A stretch of DNA of 64,000 nt, from NCBI RefSeq assembly GCF_001586165.1, contig NZ_CP014608.1, positions 806,001 to 870,000 of the forward strand, in the 5' to 3' direction. A program made the position numbers and the translations under genes. A model generated the notes under the pieces. The model saw nothing but the letters and a program-made list of their open reading frames with translations, had not been told where the DNA came from and did no database searches. The stretch's first letter is position 1, and the number at the start of each line of letters is the position of its first letter. This document shows positions 35,734 through 45,140 of the stretch, piece by piece. This stretch comes from Obesumbacterium proteus. GTDB lineage: Bacteria; Pseudomonadota; Gammaproteobacteria; Enterobacterales; Enterobacteriaceae.

Positions 35734-36957
35734 CTAATTCAGCAATAACAAACAGGACAAATCGTCGTTTGCATTTATCTTATCGATATAGGCATTCAGC
35801 TCTTTAGGCAGGTTGCTGTTGTGATTGTAGACCACATGGAACGAGCCAAATAACTTCATGATCTCTTCCTGCGTTATTTCTCTGGTCATGGACATGATGG
35901 ATATCTGGGTTTTTAAATAAAAATAATCTGTCATCATTAGATAGTATTGGCGCAGGATGTTGTTCATATCCCGACCAGGGAAACCGCTATTATACATATG
36001 ATAAAGAAGATAATTTTTCATCACATGCTCGTCAGATAAACAAGAGTTAGCCAAGACCTTTTTCCATTGCGCGTCTAATTGACTAAATTTATCACCTATC
36101 TTCGCATCGCTCGGCTCTTGGTCTAACTCTAAATAATGAGCAAGTGCATGGTGATTTTCCTCGAGAAAATCACGTCCTCGATTTAACTGATTAATGGCTG
36201 TGCCAAATATGCTTAATAGCATCACCTTCATATTCGGTGAACTGCTAATTTGGCTACGCTGTTGAGCCATATCCCCGTTGGATAGCTGTGTATTTAGCGT
36301 TAAGAACAAGGACTCTAGATCGTCAAGGTGCGCTTCAACATCGAATTCGATCTGCTGCAAATAAAGAATAAGGTGCACGATAGCGAGCAGGTTATCCTCG
36401 ATGGCCGGGCTATCGGCCATGACCAGATGGCTGCAAAATAGGTTAATAAGCTGGGTTGTCTGAGAGCGTTCAATGTGTGCCGCTTTTTTCCCAATCCGGT
36501 TAGCCGTTTCAACAATGAGCTTGATGTCTTCATTGACTAACATGCTATCTGGCTGGAATAAAACTTGGTTTGCTACTTCAGGACACGCCATGGTGAGGCT
36601 CAACAACGTCTCGTTGGCATACTGTTTTTGGAGGCGGGGAAATGTTTTGCACGTTACGCTCAGGGCATTGGCTCCCATTTTGGCGTGAATGGTACAGAGC
36701 TTATCTTCATTGAGCATAGGGCAATTTCCTGACTCATCTGGCTTTACCGTAGCAAAATTGTCATAGCCTTTGCGGGTTAATAGCAGTGAGTTTTTTGCGA
36801 AAGATTTAATCTTTTCGTGGTGAGAATCGGTATATTTTTTATAGGTTTTCTTATCAATCGATATTTTCCAGCCGGTACAGCAATGATCGACGCAGTCAGC
36901 GCCAGTGCATTGAAATCGGGTGTAAAAATTGGGGGTAACGGTCTTATGTGTTTTCAT
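35734..36957 (-). CDS. fliB: Flagellin lysine-N-methylase FliB
   Basis: 407 residues (Salmonella FliB: about 400). The N-terminal cysteine cluster Cys17, Cys22, Cys26, Cys27 (FQCTGADCVDHCCTGW) and the second set Cys79, Cys88, Cys103 (GNCPMLNEDKLCTIH, SVTCKTFPR) are conserved in the family and probably hold an iron-sulfur cluster. The enzyme methylates surface lysines of flagellin. No flagellin gene is near, unlike Salmonella where fliB adjoins fliC. It probably acts on a flagellin encoded elsewhere, from the primary or the lateral system. Confidence 0.88.
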   Translation of the reverse strand: MKTHKTVTPNFYTRFQCTGADCVDHCCTGWKISIDKKTYKKYTDSHHEKIKSFAKNSLLLTRKGYDNFATVKPDESGNCPMLNEDKLCTIHAKMGANALSVTCKTFPRLQKQYANETLLSLTMACPEVANQVLFQPDSMLVNEDIKLIVETANRIGKKAAHIERSQTTQLINLFCSHLVMADSPAIEDNLLAIVHLILYLQQIEFDVEAHLDDLESLFLTLNTQLSNGDMAQQRSQISSSPNMKVMLLSIFGTAINQLNRGRDFLEENHHALAHYLELDQEPSDAKIGDKFSQLDAQWKKVLANSCLSDEHVMKNYLLYHMYNSGFPGRDMNNILRQYYLMMTDYFYLKTQISIMSMTREITQEEIMKLFGSFHVVYNHNSNLPKELNAYIDKINANDDLSCLLLLN

Positions 36958-37043
36958 ATGCTAGCCAGTGATAGGGTTCTAGTGATGTTTAAATTATCAC
37001 CAGCCAGCTTTTTTGATCTTTGAATAAACGGGATAAAAATAGG

Positions 37044-37619
37044 CTAATTAATGCCACTGCGTGTTTGTTCTAGCATTTGACGATAGCTGCGTATTTCCCT
37101 TTGTGAATCTTCCAGCCCTAACGCGAATGCTTGATGGCGTAAATCATTGAGCAATTCTGGTACCGCCTGTTCATCGTCGGTCATGATGGCGATTTCGGCA
37201 AAATGGCCTAGCGTTGGCAGATAGTCGAGGGTGATGTGGTAACGACCTAAGAAATAGATGCTGCGGTTTTTCTCCATGCGCAAGCTGGGCTCAAAACCGA
37301 GTTTCTGCACCATGCTGGCTACTTTTTCACAATCATCAATATTAATCGCTTCGCATTCAGATACGTCCGGCCCTTTAACGATCCACAGCTTAATGCCTGA
37401 TGGCTGCATTTCCCGAATGCACATGCTAATGCCGTTCTTTTTCAGCGTTGAGTCTGAGTGCTCAGACGTTGGGAGGTCATAGTAGCAATCGATCTCACGA
37501 TTATTGAGGTGAAAAGGTTCTGCTCCTGCCAAAGTGATGCGTTCGAGAAAGGCTGCGGGATCGCTGAGATGAAATTTCAGCTCAGCCTCATACTTCCCTG
37601 CAAAATGTACGCTCGTCAT
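37044..37619 (-). CDS. cyaB: Class IV adenylate cyclase (CyaB, CYTH domain)
   Basis: 191 residues of the CYTH fold. Near the N-terminus KYEAELKF gives the metal-binding ExExK motif (Glu11, Glu13, Lys15). LWIVKGPD, LRMEKNRS and ITLDYLPTLGHFAEIAI supply the other charged strand residues lining the tunnel. Class IV cyclases are known from Aeromonas and Yersinia and are additional to the main CyaA. A thiamine-triphosphatase-like role is the alternative. Single gene upstream of fliB on the same strand, 86 bp apart. Confidence 0.8.
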   Translation of the reverse strand: MTSVHFAGKYEAELKFHLSDPAAFLERITLAGAEPFHLNNREIDCYYDLPTSEHSDSTLKKNGISMCIREMQPSGIKLWIVKGPDVSECEAINIDDCEKVASMVQKLGFEPSLRMEKNRSIYFLGRYHITLDYLPTLGHFAEIAIMTDDEQAVPELLNDLRHQAFALGLEDSQREIRSYRQMLEQTRSGIN

Positions 37620-38085
37620 AGGATGTCTTAGGTAGATAACACGATGTCATGAAGGATAACACGGTAGCCAACTGCACTGACGTTGGTGAGCGCTATTTGT
37701 GAAGTGTCTCTCTTAGAAAAATAAATAATTAAGGTAGCTGAATATCTATTATCGTAAAGATTTGTGGATGAACAATAGCGTTTGTTTTTTATGTAAATCT
37801 AATCGTTGGGTAGATTATAAATAAATATCACTATAAGGTAAAAAAATAAAATCGTTGTGCATAACATATTGCTAAATGTGCTTTTTATAGTCTTTATTAT
37901 TGCTTATCTTATTGATTTTAATTGTTTTATGTCGCCTGCTCTGTGTTTTTCACCTGACTTTACAACGCAGATAAATAAGGGCAATACTAATTCCAAGGAA
38001 AGAGCGGATAAAACCCTAATGCGTTATATAAGGTTTAACAATAACGCTCATTCTATTTGTATGGCGGTTTAGTGCTCTGAGAATA
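37620..38085. other. 466-bp AT-rich stretch, no gene supported
   Basis: AT-rich DNA between cyaB and the palindromic repeat. A 71-codon frame at 37857-38072 starts with a hydrophobic run (MHNILLNVLFIVFIIAYLID) but has no ribosome site that I can see and no family resemblance. I do not call it a gene. Confidence 0.5.
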
Positions 38086-38211
<126 letters not shown>

Positions 38212-38268
38212 GCTAAATATCCTCAGCGCGACTAAACGTTATGTTTATTTATCTGTAAGGATAAACAC

Positions 38269-40542
38269 ATGATGAAAGTATTAATTGTTGAAAGTGAATT
38301 TCTCCATCAAGACACCTATGTGGGTGCCGCCGTTGAGCGTTTGGCCGATGAGCTGAGCCGTCAAAATGTTGAGGTGATCAAAGCCGCCTCATTTGACGAT
38401 GGCTATGCCATTTTGTCTGCCAATGAAGCGATAGATTGCCTGATGTTTAGCCGCGGAATGGATGACTCCGCCGAACACGCGCTGGCGCAGCAACTGCTTA
38501 ATAAACTGCATGAGCGACAGGAAAATGTTCCGGTCTTTTTGTTGAGTGACAGAGAGAAAACCACTCAGGAACTTAGCCGCGAGATGATGGAGCAAATCGA
38601 TGAATTTGCTTGGATCCTTGAAGACACCGCTGATTTTATTGCTGGCCGCGCCGTTACTGCCATGAACCGTTATCATCAGCAGCTGCTGCCACCATTGATG
38701 ACGGCGCTGATGAAATATAGCGACGTTCATGAATATTCATGGGCAGCGCCGGGCCATCAGGGCGGCGTTGGTTTTACTAAAACGCCAGCCGGTCGTTTTT
38801 ACCACGACTATTACGGTGAAAACCTGTTCCGCACCGATATGGGGATTGAGCGTACCTCACTAGGATCTTTGCTCGATCACACCGGCGCATTCGGTGAAAG
38901 TGAAAAGAACGCGGCCCGCGTGTTCGGTGCAGATCACTCGTATTCTGTGGTGGTGGGGACTTCTGGTTCGAACCGCACCATTATGCAGGCGTGTATGACC
39001 GAAGATGACGTGGTGGTTATTGACCGCAACTGTCATAAATCCATTGAACAGGGGCTGATATTAACCGGTGCTAAACCCGTTTACATGCTGCCTAGTCGTA
39101 ACCGTTATGGGATTATCGGGCCAATTTATCCGCAGCAGATGCAGCCGGAAGTGATTAAAGAAAAAATCGCCAACAGCCCGCTGAGTAAAAGCAAGCAGGG
39201 CCAACGCCCTTCTTATAGCGTGGTGACCAACTGTACTTATGATGGTGTGTGCTACAACGCCAAAAATGCGCAGGATTTGTTGGAAAAAACCACTGACCGA
39301 ATTCATTTTGATGAAGCTTGGTATGGCTATGCTCGCTTTAACCCAATGTATAGCGATCACTACGCTATGCGTGGAGAACCTGGCGATCATGAAGGGCCAA
39401 CGCTGTTTGCGACTCACTCAACGCACAAACTGCTCAATGCGTTATCTCAGGCATCTTATATTCATGTGCGCGACGGTCGCGGCGCCGTTGATTTTTCACG
39501 CTTTAACCAAGCGTACATGATGCACGCCACCACTTCGCCACTGTATGCGATCTGCGCTTCTAACGATGTGGCTGTATCGATGATGGATGGCAACAGCGGT
39601 CTGTCTCTGACGCAGGAAGTGATTAACGAAGCGGTAGACTTCCGTCAGGCGATGGCGCGTTTGTATAAAGAGTTTACTCAGGATGGTGATTGGTTCTTCA
39701 AACCGTGGAACCAAGAAATTGTTACCGATCCGGCAACCGGCAAGCAGATGGCGTTTGAAGATGCGCCAGCTCAGCTTCTGGCAACCGAACAAAGCTGTTG
39801 GGTGATGAATCCTGAAGATAACTGGCACGGCTTTAAAGATCTGCCTGAAAACTGGAGCATGTTGGACCCTATCAAGGTCAGTATTTTGGCTCCAGGCATG
39901 GGCGATGACGGTGAGTTGCAAGAGAAGGGCGTACCCGCTGCGTTGGTCACCGCATGGCTAAGCCGTCATGGTATTGTGCCGACGCGCACTACCGATTTCC
40001 AAGTGATGTTCCTGTTCTCGATGGGCGTTACCAAAGGAAAATGGGGTACGCTTATCAACACGCTGCTTTCGTTTAAACGGCATTATGATGCTAATACTCC
40101 GCTATCTTCAGTATTGCCCGATCTGGTTGCGCAGCAGCCAGAAATCTACGGCAAGCTGGGCTTGCGTGATTTGGGCGACAAAATGTTTGCCTATCTGCGT
40201 AAAAATAAACCAGGTGCTAAACTGAATACGGCTTATTCTGGCCTGCCAGAAGCGGTGATGACACCGCGTGCAGCCTATCAGGCCATTGTGGCGAATAAGG
40301 TGGAGATGGTTGCGATTGACGGTCTGGTCAACCGTGTTGCAGCTAACTCCATCATCCCTTACCCACCAGGAATCCCAATGCTATTATCCGGTGAAAGCTT
40401 CGGCGGTGAAGAGAGCCCACAGATCGGTTATCTGCGAGCTCTACAGGCTTGGGACCACGAATTCCCCGGTTTTGAACATGAAACCGAAGGGACTGAAATT
40501 ATCAACGGTGTTTATCACGTGATGTGTGTTCGCACGGAATAA
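38269..40542 (+). CDS. adiA: Biodegradative arginine decarboxylase
   Basis: 757 residues (E. coli: 756 from the second ATG here). It has a flavodoxin-like N-terminal wing domain (about 1-130), a PLP domain with Lys387 in FATHSTHKLLNALSQ, equivalent to E. coli Lys386, and a C-terminal domain ending EGTEIINGVYHVMC. It consumes a proton in turning arginine to agmatine inside the cell. With AdiC it forms the arginine-dependent acid-resistance system. The start may be 38269 or 38272; AAGG lies 8 or 11 bp before. Confidence 0.97.
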   Translation: MMKVLIVESEFLHQDTYVGAAVERLADELSRQNVEVIKAASFDDGYAILSANEAIDCLMFSRGMDDSAEHALAQQLLNKLHERQENVPVFLLSDREKTTQELSREMMEQIDEFAWILEDTADFIAGRAVTAMNRYHQQLLPPLMTALMKYSDVHEYSWAAPGHQGGVGFTKTPAGRFYHDYYGENLFRTDMGIERTSLGSLLDHTGAFGESEKNAARVFGADHSYSVVVGTSGSNRTIMQACMTEDDVVVIDRNCHKSIEQGLILTGAKPVYMLPSRNRYGIIGPIYPQQMQPEVIKEKIANSPLSKSKQGQRPSYSVVTNCTYDGVCYNAKNAQDLLEKTTDRIHFDEAWYGYARFNPMYSDHYAMRGEPGDHEGPTLFATHSTHKLLNALSQASYIHVRDGRGAVDFSRFNQAYMMHATTSPLYAICASNDVAVSMMDGNSGLSLTQEVINEAVDFRQAMARLYKEFTQDGDWFFKPWNQEIVTDPATGKQMAFEDAPAQLLATEQSCWVMNPEDNWHGFKDLPENWSMLDPIKVSILAPGMGDDGELQEKGVPAALVTAWLSRHGIVPTRTTDFQVMFLFSMGVTKGKWGTLINTLLSFKRHYDANTPLSSVLPDLVAQQPEIYGKLGLRDLGDKMFAYLRKNKPGAKLNTAYSGLPEAVMTPRAAYQAIVANKVEMVAIDGLVNRVAANSIIPYPPGIPMLLSGESFGGEESPQIGYLRALQAWDHEFPGFEHETEGTEIINGVYHVMCVRTE

Positions 40543-40607
40543 CCATCGTTGGTGATGAAGCAAAGACACCACAGCAAAAAAAAGATAAAGCAGTTTCTCT
40601 TGTAGTA

Positions 40608-40635
40608 TTTGCGCGGGTATATCCCGCGCTTTTTC
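40608..40635 (+). terminator. Terminator after adiA
   Basis: GCGCGGG, loop TATAT, CCCGCGC then TTTTT, about 70 bp after the adiA stop. The rest of the 325-bp adiA-adiY gap is AT-rich and shows nothing else I can name. Confidence 0.85.
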
Positions 40636-40867
40636 ATTCCTGTATGTTTGTTTTTTACTCTGTAATTGTACAATTACTCTGCGTAAAAAAAATGATACGG
40701 AAGTATTTATCCCCGCGATATTGAATAATTAAAAAAGCTCTGTATTTTAGTGTCTGGTCGTAGAATTGTCATATGTATTACTTTTTATTTTATGCCTTAT
40801 TACTTTAGTCGATAAGTCTAACTTAATAACGGCATTTTATTCTTTTACGTCTGTAGGATGTCTTAAT

Positions 40868-41629
40868 ATGAAACTCAGTAACAACGAAGGTTGCGTTGTC
40901 GTTTTAACACGCAAAGATGTCACTGTTAATTTTAACTCTGAGAATGAAATTACATTCAAAGCCAATCACATGATGCTAATTTCATGTAAAAATAACGTAA
41001 TAGATTTTTCAGAACTGGATGACTCAGCAGTATTATATTTGAATAAAGATGTTATTAAGGACTATATCCATTTCTTAAAAAAAGATATCAGCGCTCTGTC
41101 CCCTAATCTGCGTTCCACACCGTGCTATATGATTGAACGCTGCCAGACACCACATATTTTCCAAGAGGCGGTACGCCTATCGCAAGATGCGCAAGGCTGT
41201 GAGGTTGACCGCGAACGTAGCCGTTGTCTTTCGTTCACCGTTTTATCTATTTTCCTAAGCAATAACAATCTAATACCTTTTCTTATTCGTGAAATTAGAA
41301 GCAATCTTAGCGCGAATGTTTACAGCATCATTCAAAGCAATATGCATAAAGAATGGAGCCTAACGTCCGTCGCCAGTTGCCTGTGTTTAAGTCCTAGCTC
41401 ATTGAAAAAGAAGCTAAAAAATGAAGACACCACCTACAGTAAAATCATCACTGACTGTAGAATGCGCTATGCCGTTGAACAACTGATTGTTTTTAATAAA
41501 AATATCTCTCAGGTTTCTTCCCTATGTGGCTATAGCAGCACATCCTACTTTATCTCCGTATTCAAGGAATACTACGGGACAACGCCGCTAAACTATGTGC
41601 ATCAGCATAGAGGTAAAATGATTGCATAG
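40868..41629 (+). CDS. adiY: AraC-family activator of adiA, AdiY
   Basis: 253 residues, the same as E. coli AdiY. The C-terminal AraC DNA-binding part contains WSLTSVASCLCLSPSSLKKK (first helix-turn-helix) and ISQVSSLCGYSSTSYFISVF (second). I start at ATG 40868 (MKLSNNEGC): AGGA lies 10 bp before and the length agrees with the family, whereas the longer in-frame option adds a hydrophobic stretch not seen in AdiY. It lies between adiA and adiC as in E. coli and should activate adiA under acid and anaerobic conditions. Confidence 0.93.
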   Translation: MKLSNNEGCVVVLTRKDVTVNFNSENEITFKANHMMLISCKNNVIDFSELDDSAVLYLNKDVIKDYIHFLKKDISALSPNLRSTPCYMIERCQTPHIFQEAVRLSQDAQGCEVDRERSRCLSFTVLSIFLSNNNLIPFLIREIRSNLSANVYSIIQSNMHKEWSLTSVASCLCLSPSSLKKKLKNEDTTYSKIITDCRMRYAVEQLIVFNKNISQVSSLCGYSSTSYFISVFKEYYGTTPLNYVHQHRGKMIA

Positions 41630-41983
41630 AATTTCACTATAAATGAATATATTTTAAATTCCTGACTTTGCCATTTTGTTCGCTGAGAATACTTACTAAA
41701 TTGTTTGCTTGATTAATGTCTAACTACTGCCGAAATGCAACTCTACTCATCGTAGAGAAAAGGTTGTATATATTTATGGTGAGGTGGTTTGGTATATATT
41801 TATGAAGTTTGAAAAGTTATGTAATCTTTTAATTATTTATCTTTATAAATATTATTTTAGCTGAATTGTCATTGGCTAAAAATATGCCGGAAATGGCGAT
41901 GTTAGCCGTTTGCTACTGCCATGATTTAACTCTGAGAGTAATATAATTTCTACCAAAAATTCTATTTAACTTAAGGTTAGATT
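41630..41983. other. 354-bp AT-rich adiY-adiC spacer
   Basis: No gene, hairpin with T-run or operator that I can support. It presumably carries the adiC promoter. TTAAGGTTAGATT just before the start supplies the ribosome site. Confidence 0.5.
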
Positions 41984-43351
41984 ATGTCTTCGGATTCTGA
42001 ATCTCATAAAGTTGGCCTCATTCCCGTTACCTTAATGGTATCAGGGAATATTATGGGCTCCGGCGTATTTTTATTACCGGCAAACTTAGCGTCTACCGGC
42101 GGAATTGCAATCTACGGATGGTTGGTGACTATCATTGGCGCATTAGCGCTTTCAATGGTGTATGCCAAGATGTCGTCTTTAGATCCCAGTCCCGGCGGTT
42201 CTTATGCTTATGTTCGTCGTTCCTTTGGCCCATTCCTTGGTTACCAAACCAACGTGCTGTATTGGTTAGCCTGCTGGGTGGGGAATATCGCGATGGTGGT
42301 GATTGGCGTTGGCTACCTCAGCTATTTCTTCCCAATTTTGAAAGATCCAATGGTGTTGACCATTACCTGTGTGGTCGTGTTGTGGATCTTTGTATTGCTC
42401 AACATTGTTGGGCCACAGATGATTACCCGTGTTCAGGCAGTGGCAACGGTTTTAGCGCTGATTCCTATTGTAGGGATTGCGGTATTTGGTTGGTTTTGGT
42501 TCCGCGGTGAAACCTATATGGCAGCGTGGAACGTGAGCGGGCAGGGCACCTTTGGCGCTATCCAAAGCACCTTGAGCGTAACGCTCTGGTCATTTATCGG
42601 GGTGGAAAGTGCCTCGGTGGCGGCTGGCGTGGTTAAAAACCCTAAGCGCAACGTTCCGATTGCCACCATCGGTGGGGTGCTGATTGCCGCCGTGTGCTAC
42701 GTATTATCCACCACCGCCATTATGGGGATGATCCCGAATGCGGCACTGCGTGTTTCTGCCTCACCTTTCGGGGATGCGGCGCGTATGGCCTTAGGTAATA
42801 CGGCAGGTGCGGTAGTTTCATTCTGTGCGGCTGCGGGCTGCTTGGGCTCATTAGGTGGCTGGACACTGCTGGCTGGTCAAACTGCTAAGGCCGCAGCCGA
42901 TGATGGCTTGTTCCCACCCATTTTCGCCAAAGTTAACAAGGCGGGTACGCCGGTTGCGGGTTTGCTGATTGTTGGCGTATTAATGACGATTTGTCAGTTC
43001 GGCAGTATTTCACCTAATGCGGCGAAAGAGTTTGGTTTGGTTTCGTCGGTGAGCGTGATCTTTACACTGGTGCCTTATCTTTATACCTGTGCGGCATTGT
43101 TGCTGCTGGGCCACGGCCACTTCGGTAAGGCTCGCCCTGTTTATTTGGCGATTGTCAGCATTGCATTTGTCTACTGTATTTGGGCCGTTGTCGGTTCCGG
43201 TGCGCAGGAAGTGATGTGGTCGTTCGTGGTGTTAATGGTGATCACGGCGCTTTATGCCTTGAACTATAACCGTCAGCATAAAAACCCTTATCCGCTGGAT
43301 AATACGAATCCTGATGGTTCGTTAAAAGCATCGGCAAAAAATCCGAGCTAA
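41984..43351 (+). CDS. adiC: Arginine/agmatine antiporter
   Basis: 455 residues, 12 hydrophobic segments, APC family. VSGNIMGSGVFLLPANLA holds the conserved substrate-binding break in helix 1, and SFIGVESASV supplies the helix 6 segment. It exchanges external arginine for internal agmatine, so completing the virtual proton pump with AdiA. It is preceded by the 354-bp spacer and followed by a clear terminator, so it is probably a separate unit. Confidence 0.96.
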   Translation: MSSDSESHKVGLIPVTLMVSGNIMGSGVFLLPANLASTGGIAIYGWLVTIIGALALSMVYAKMSSLDPSPGGSYAYVRRSFGPFLGYQTNVLYWLACWVGNIAMVVIGVGYLSYFFPILKDPMVLTITCVVVLWIFVLLNIVGPQMITRVQAVATVLALIPIVGIAVFGWFWFRGETYMAAWNVSGQGTFGAIQSTLSVTLWSFIGVESASVAAGVVKNPKRNVPIATIGGVLIAAVCYVLSTTAIMGMIPNAALRVSASPFGDAARMALGNTAGAVVSFCAAAGCLGSLGGWTLLAGQTAKAAADDGLFPPIFAKVNKAGTPVAGLLIVGVLMTICQFGSISPNAAKEFGLVSSVSVIFTLVPYLYTCAALLLLGHGHFGKARPVYLAIVSIAFVYCIWAVVGSGAQEVMWSFVVLMVITALYALNYNRQHKNPYPLDNTNPDGSLKASAKNPS

Positions 43352-43370
43352 AGTTTTATTGCTTGATATT

Positions 43371-43403
43371 AACCCGCAGCGGCTTCGGCTCTGCGGGTTT
43401 TTT
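43371..43403. terminator. Terminator after adiC
   Basis: AACCCGCAG (43371-43379), loop, CTGCGGGTT (43391-43399) then a T-run. It sits just before the converging ACT-protein gene. Confidence 0.85.
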
Positions 43404-43413
43404 GTTGAGTTAG

Positions 43414-43827
43414 TTAAGCCTGCGCACTGCGCTGCTGTAACTGGGTCAAAGCCGTTAGGGCACGCTGGGCGTCGGCGGCAGGAATGAAAATGTGGTCGTG
43501 ATAATAAGCAGCCACCACGTTGGCGCTGATACCCGCCTGTGCGAGTTCGGTGGCAATCGCCGCGGTTAGCCCAACGGCCTCAAGGCTAGAGTGAACCGTG
43601 AGCGTGATTTGACGGAAGTCTGAACTGGTATCGAGGCCAGCGGCTTGGGCACCTTCACGTGTTAAAATCAGCGTGATCCCTTCGGCTTCCATAAAAAGCC
43701 CCAGCGGGTTCAGCGCGGCGGCTTGTTCCAGCGTGAGTGATTGGCTGGTACAAAAAACGAAAGCTTGCGGGTTAAGTGTGGGCTCCATCGAGGCCAGAAG
43801 CTGGGTAATATCTTTAATGCCGCTCAT
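43414..43827 (-). CDS. ACT-domain protein
   Basis: 137 residues. The C-terminal half (ITLTVHSSLEAVGLTAAIATELAQAGISANVVAAYYHDHIFIP, described in part) is an ACT-type fold, with an N-terminal half that resembles the paired uncharacterised domain of the same family. It probably binds a small amino-acid-like ligand; role unknown. An AAGGAGAT ribosome site precedes the ATG. Confidence 0.75.
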   Translation of the reverse strand: MSGIKDITQLLASMEPTLNPQAFVFCTSQSLTLEQAAALNPLGLFMEAEGITLILTREGAQAAGLDTSSDFRQITLTVHSSLEAVGLTAAIATELAQAGISANVVAAYYHDHIFIPAADAQRALTALTQLQQRSAQA

Positions 43828-43956
43828 GTAAGTATCTCCTTAACAATTTGGCGCTAGATTAGCGGGCGATCGATGTGGCGTTAAATTAAAAAAAGTTTGC
43901 TGCAATTAGGTATGCTAATAGAAGTACGTTGCAACGCGATGAGAGAGGGGATGGTC

Positions 43957-44466
43957 ATGATTGAAGTGATTCTGGTTGATGAAAACGATATGCCGATTGG
44001 CAGAATGGAAAAGCTTGAGGTTCATCAGCAGGGGCTATTGCATCGCGCCATCTCTGTGTACGTGTTTAACGATCATAACGAGCTATTGATCCAGCGCCGT
44101 GCGGCAGGGAAATATCATGCTGGCGGCCAGTGGAGTAATACCTGCTGCGGTCATCCACTCCCCGGTGAAGATACTCAAGAAGCGGCGATGCGGCGGCTTT
44201 ATCAAGAAATGGGAATGGCGTGCGCGCTGCATGAATCTTTTGAGCTGAGTTACTGCCTCGACGTTGGCGGTGGGCTAACTGAGCACGAGCTGGCACATGT
44301 TTTTATTGGTCATAGCAACGTGGTTCCACAGCTTAATGCAGAAGAGGCCGATGCTTTTGCCTACCATCCCGTGGATGAAATTTTAGAGCAAATGAAGCTC
44401 AAGCCCGAGCGCTTTACGCCGTGGTTTAGGCTGTGTCTGCCGAAAGTCGTCGCACATCTCGACTGA
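43957..44466 (+). CDS. idi: Isopentenyl-diphosphate delta-isomerase (type I, Nudix fold)
   Basis: 169 residues. Active-site Cys and His fall in WSNTCCGHPLPGE, the Nudix-like box is EAAMRRLYQEMGM, and the metal-binding Glu follows in TEHELAHVF. It interconverts IPP and DMAPP for isoprenoid synthesis. I start at ATG 43957 (MIEVILVDE) because GAGAGGGG is then 9 bp away; ATG 43951 is too near it. Single gene. Confidence 0.93.
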   Translation: MIEVILVDENDMPIGRMEKLEVHQQGLLHRAISVYVFNDHNELLIQRRAAGKYHAGGQWSNTCCGHPLPGEDTQEAAMRRLYQEMGMACALHESFELSYCLDVGGGLTEHELAHVFIGHSNVVPQLNAEEADAFAYHPVDEILEQMKLKPERFTPWFRLCLPKVVAHLD

Positions 44467-44786
44467 AGTTTTGCATCGAGCTGGCGAATATTTCCTGACA
44501 AATGCCTTCTGTAATGAAATGTCGGGTATGTGGTTTTTTGTCGGCTGGCCTGAAACCAGGGTTAATCATTGTTTTTAAATGCTTTTATCTGAAAAGCCGC
44601 ATAGTAAGTTTGTCTCTCTCTCATCGGATTAAAATTCATACGTAAAGTTGCTTAAATTGCGTTCAAAAAAATTGAATAAGAAGCTCAAAACTATCCGATT
44701 TTAACTCTTCGTTAACCGATCTATTCTTTAGTCATCGGAAGGCGGGCGCCTTTCAAAACGACAAAATTTAAAGAAAGGTAAACGTT
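44467..44786. other. 320-bp spacer between idi and the DUF1471 gene
   Basis: No gene or structured RNA that I can support. A small GGCGGGCGCC palindrome lies at about 44743-44752, and AAAGAAAGGTAAACGTT supplies the ribosome site for the next gene. Confidence 0.5.
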
Positions 44787-45044
44787 ATGAAAATCATCAA
44801 AAATTTAGCTGTAGTTTTCGCACTCTCTGCAACCGCATTCGCTGCTACTGCCGCAGACCTCTCTTCTCAGCCAACGTCTGACATGCAGAAAATGGGCGTT
44901 GTATCCGTAAGTGGCGCAACTAACCTTGATGGGTTGGAAGCACGCGTAGCGGCTAAAGCTGAACAGGCTGGCGCATCTTCTTATCGCATTATTTCCACCT
45001 CTGGAAATAACAAAATGCATGCTACTGCTGAACTGTATAAATAA
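44787..45044 (+). CDS. DUF1471 (BhsA/McbA/YdgH-like) periplasmic protein
   Basis: 85 residues with a clear signal peptide (hydrophobic about 7-20, cleavage near ATAAD) and a DUF1471 domain: KMGVVSVSGATNLDGLEARVAAKAEQAGASSYRIIST (described in part), ending with KMHATAELYK. Such small exported proteins are stress-induced in enterics and are linked to biofilm or envelope stress. Which paralogue it is cannot be decided. Confidence 0.9.
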   Translation: MKIIKNLAVVFALSATAFAATAADLSSQPTSDMQKMGVVSVSGATNLDGLEARVAAKAEQAGASSYRIISTSGNNKMHATAELYK

Positions 45045-45094
45045 TCGATACTCGTCATACTTGATACAGCATCTGTAGTTCAGAAGCAGTACAG

Positions 45095-45131
45095 AAAAGG
45101 CCTTTCCCAATCAATGGGAAAGGCCTTTTTG
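45095..45131. terminator. Terminator after the DUF1471 gene
   Basis: AAAAGGCCTTTCCCA and TGGGAAAGGCCTTTTT flank a five-base loop: a 15-bp stem ending in T's. Confidence 0.9.
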
Positions 45132-45140
45132 TTGTCAGCT

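Noticed and set aside
36960..37000. Possible sigma-28 promoter for fliB (TTATCACC on the plus strand)
   Set aside because: Only 6 of 8 in the -10 and no -35 at the 11-bp spacing.
37857..38072. 71-codon frame with a hydrophobic start
   Set aside because: AT-rich spacer, no ribosome site seen, and the second half reads as low-quality protein.
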